Assembly (NCBI GenBank): GCA_021793575.1
Contig: JAJYSM010000021.1
Span: forward strand, 1 to 50,058
Direction: 5' to 3'
Origin: Pseudomonadota bacterium
GTDB taxonomy: Bacteria > Pseudomonadota > Gammaproteobacteria > Xanthomonadales > Rhodanobacteraceae
Length of the DNA: 50,058 bases
The notes under the pieces were generated by a model. The model searched no databases and had not been told where the DNA came from. It saw only the letters and a program-made list of their open reading frames with translations. Of this stretch, positions 49,887 through 50,058 are shown in pieces (the first letter of the stretch is position 1; each line of letters opens with the position of its first letter). Position numbers and translations under genes: made by a program.

Positions 49887-50058
49887 CTAGCGATTTTCAC
49901 CCCCTACCCGGTCAAGCCTCGGCAGGTTCGCCGCGCACTTGGCCTTGCCTTCTGCCGTGCGCGGGCCGGTGGAGCACCCGCCGTGCCACTTGCACCGGCG
50001 CTTGCCGGGCGCGCTCAAGGCTTGGCAAGGCTGGCCGTCACCTCGACGCCGCGCACCG
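49887..50058 (-). CDS. HGGxSTGPRT-motif protein, C-terminal part (cut by window edge)
   Basis: The minus-strand frame is open from the window edge to a TAG at 49887-49889 and gives 56 residues. The core is GDGQPCQALSAPGKRRCKWHGGCSTGPRTAEGKAKC. The pattern C-x2-A...G-RC-x2-HGG-x-STGPRTxEG is that of small Cys/His proteins, usually annotated as hypothetical, that recur in prophages, plasmids and islands. A zinc-binding role is suggested by the Cys and His spacing, and no function is established. The start lies outside the window. Confidence 0.75.
   Translation of the reverse strand, partial: GARRRGDGQPCQALSAPGKRRCKWHGGCSTGPRTAEGKAKCAANLPRLDRVGGENR

Overview
The window is about 50 kb of GC-rich chromosome from a gammaproteobacterium. 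Gene order and protein content point to the Xanthomonadales, most likely the Rhodanobacteraceae (Rhodanobacter, Dyella or Frateuria type). The reasons are an unbroken rpsB-tsf-pyrH-frr-uppS-cdsA-dxr-rseP-bamA-lpxD-fabZ-lpxA-lpxB-rnhB-dnaE-accA block with no skp gene, an IF3 that starts in the xanthomonad style, a thrS-infC-rpmI-rplT-pheST-ihfA-merR-tRNA-Pro block, and REP-type palindromes built on GTGGGAGCGGCTTC. Genus is inferred from gene order and composition, not from a search.

Layout. Bases 1-111 are the last codons of an IS1595-type transposase. From 164 to 23520 nearly everything is on the minus strand: translation (rpsB, tsf, frr), UMP kinase, isoprenoid and phospholipid precursors (dxr, ispA, uppS, cdsA), outer-membrane assembly (rseP, bamA), lipid A synthesis (lpxD, lpxA, lpxB with fabZ), DNA replication and repair (dnaE, rnhB, xseB), fatty-acid initiation (accA), tRNA modification (tilS) and an RNA-binding NYN protein. 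The only plus-strand gene inside is yajD (4731-5111). Divergent rpsB/map promoters lie in 23521-23844. Map, glnD and a HemJ-type gene run forward, followed by a minus-strand sugar-nucleotide epimerase.

From 29041 a translation operon runs forward: thrS (with a terminator-like hairpin in its leader), infC (apparently starting at AUC), rpmI, rplT, pheS, pheT, ihfA, a MerR regulator and tRNA-Pro(GGG). SerA (minus) then faces a D-2-hydroxyglutarate dehydrogenase-like flavoprotein (plus), a metabolically logical pair. Pip, upp, a PsiF-repeat protein and a class III aminotransferase follow. A four-gene operon at 43983-47568 encodes an ABC-2 exporter with a DesK/DesR-type two-component system and has an inverted repeat upstream that could be the regulator's operator.

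The right end changes character. QueA (TTG start) is not followed by the usual tgt-yajC-secDF genes within the window but by a FitA/FitB-type toxin-antitoxin pair with a palindromic operator, an unrecognised stretch, and the C-terminal end of an HGGxSTGPRT-motif protein of the kind often found on prophages and islands. This suggests an integrated element begins shortly after queA.

I found no CRISPR array, rRNA or complete prophage. The most notable signals are regulatory: a perfect 12-bp hairpin over the lpxA stop and lpxB start, the thrS leader hairpin, the AUC start of infC, the candidate DesR operator, and REP palindromes showing compensatory base changes. None is a proven new system.
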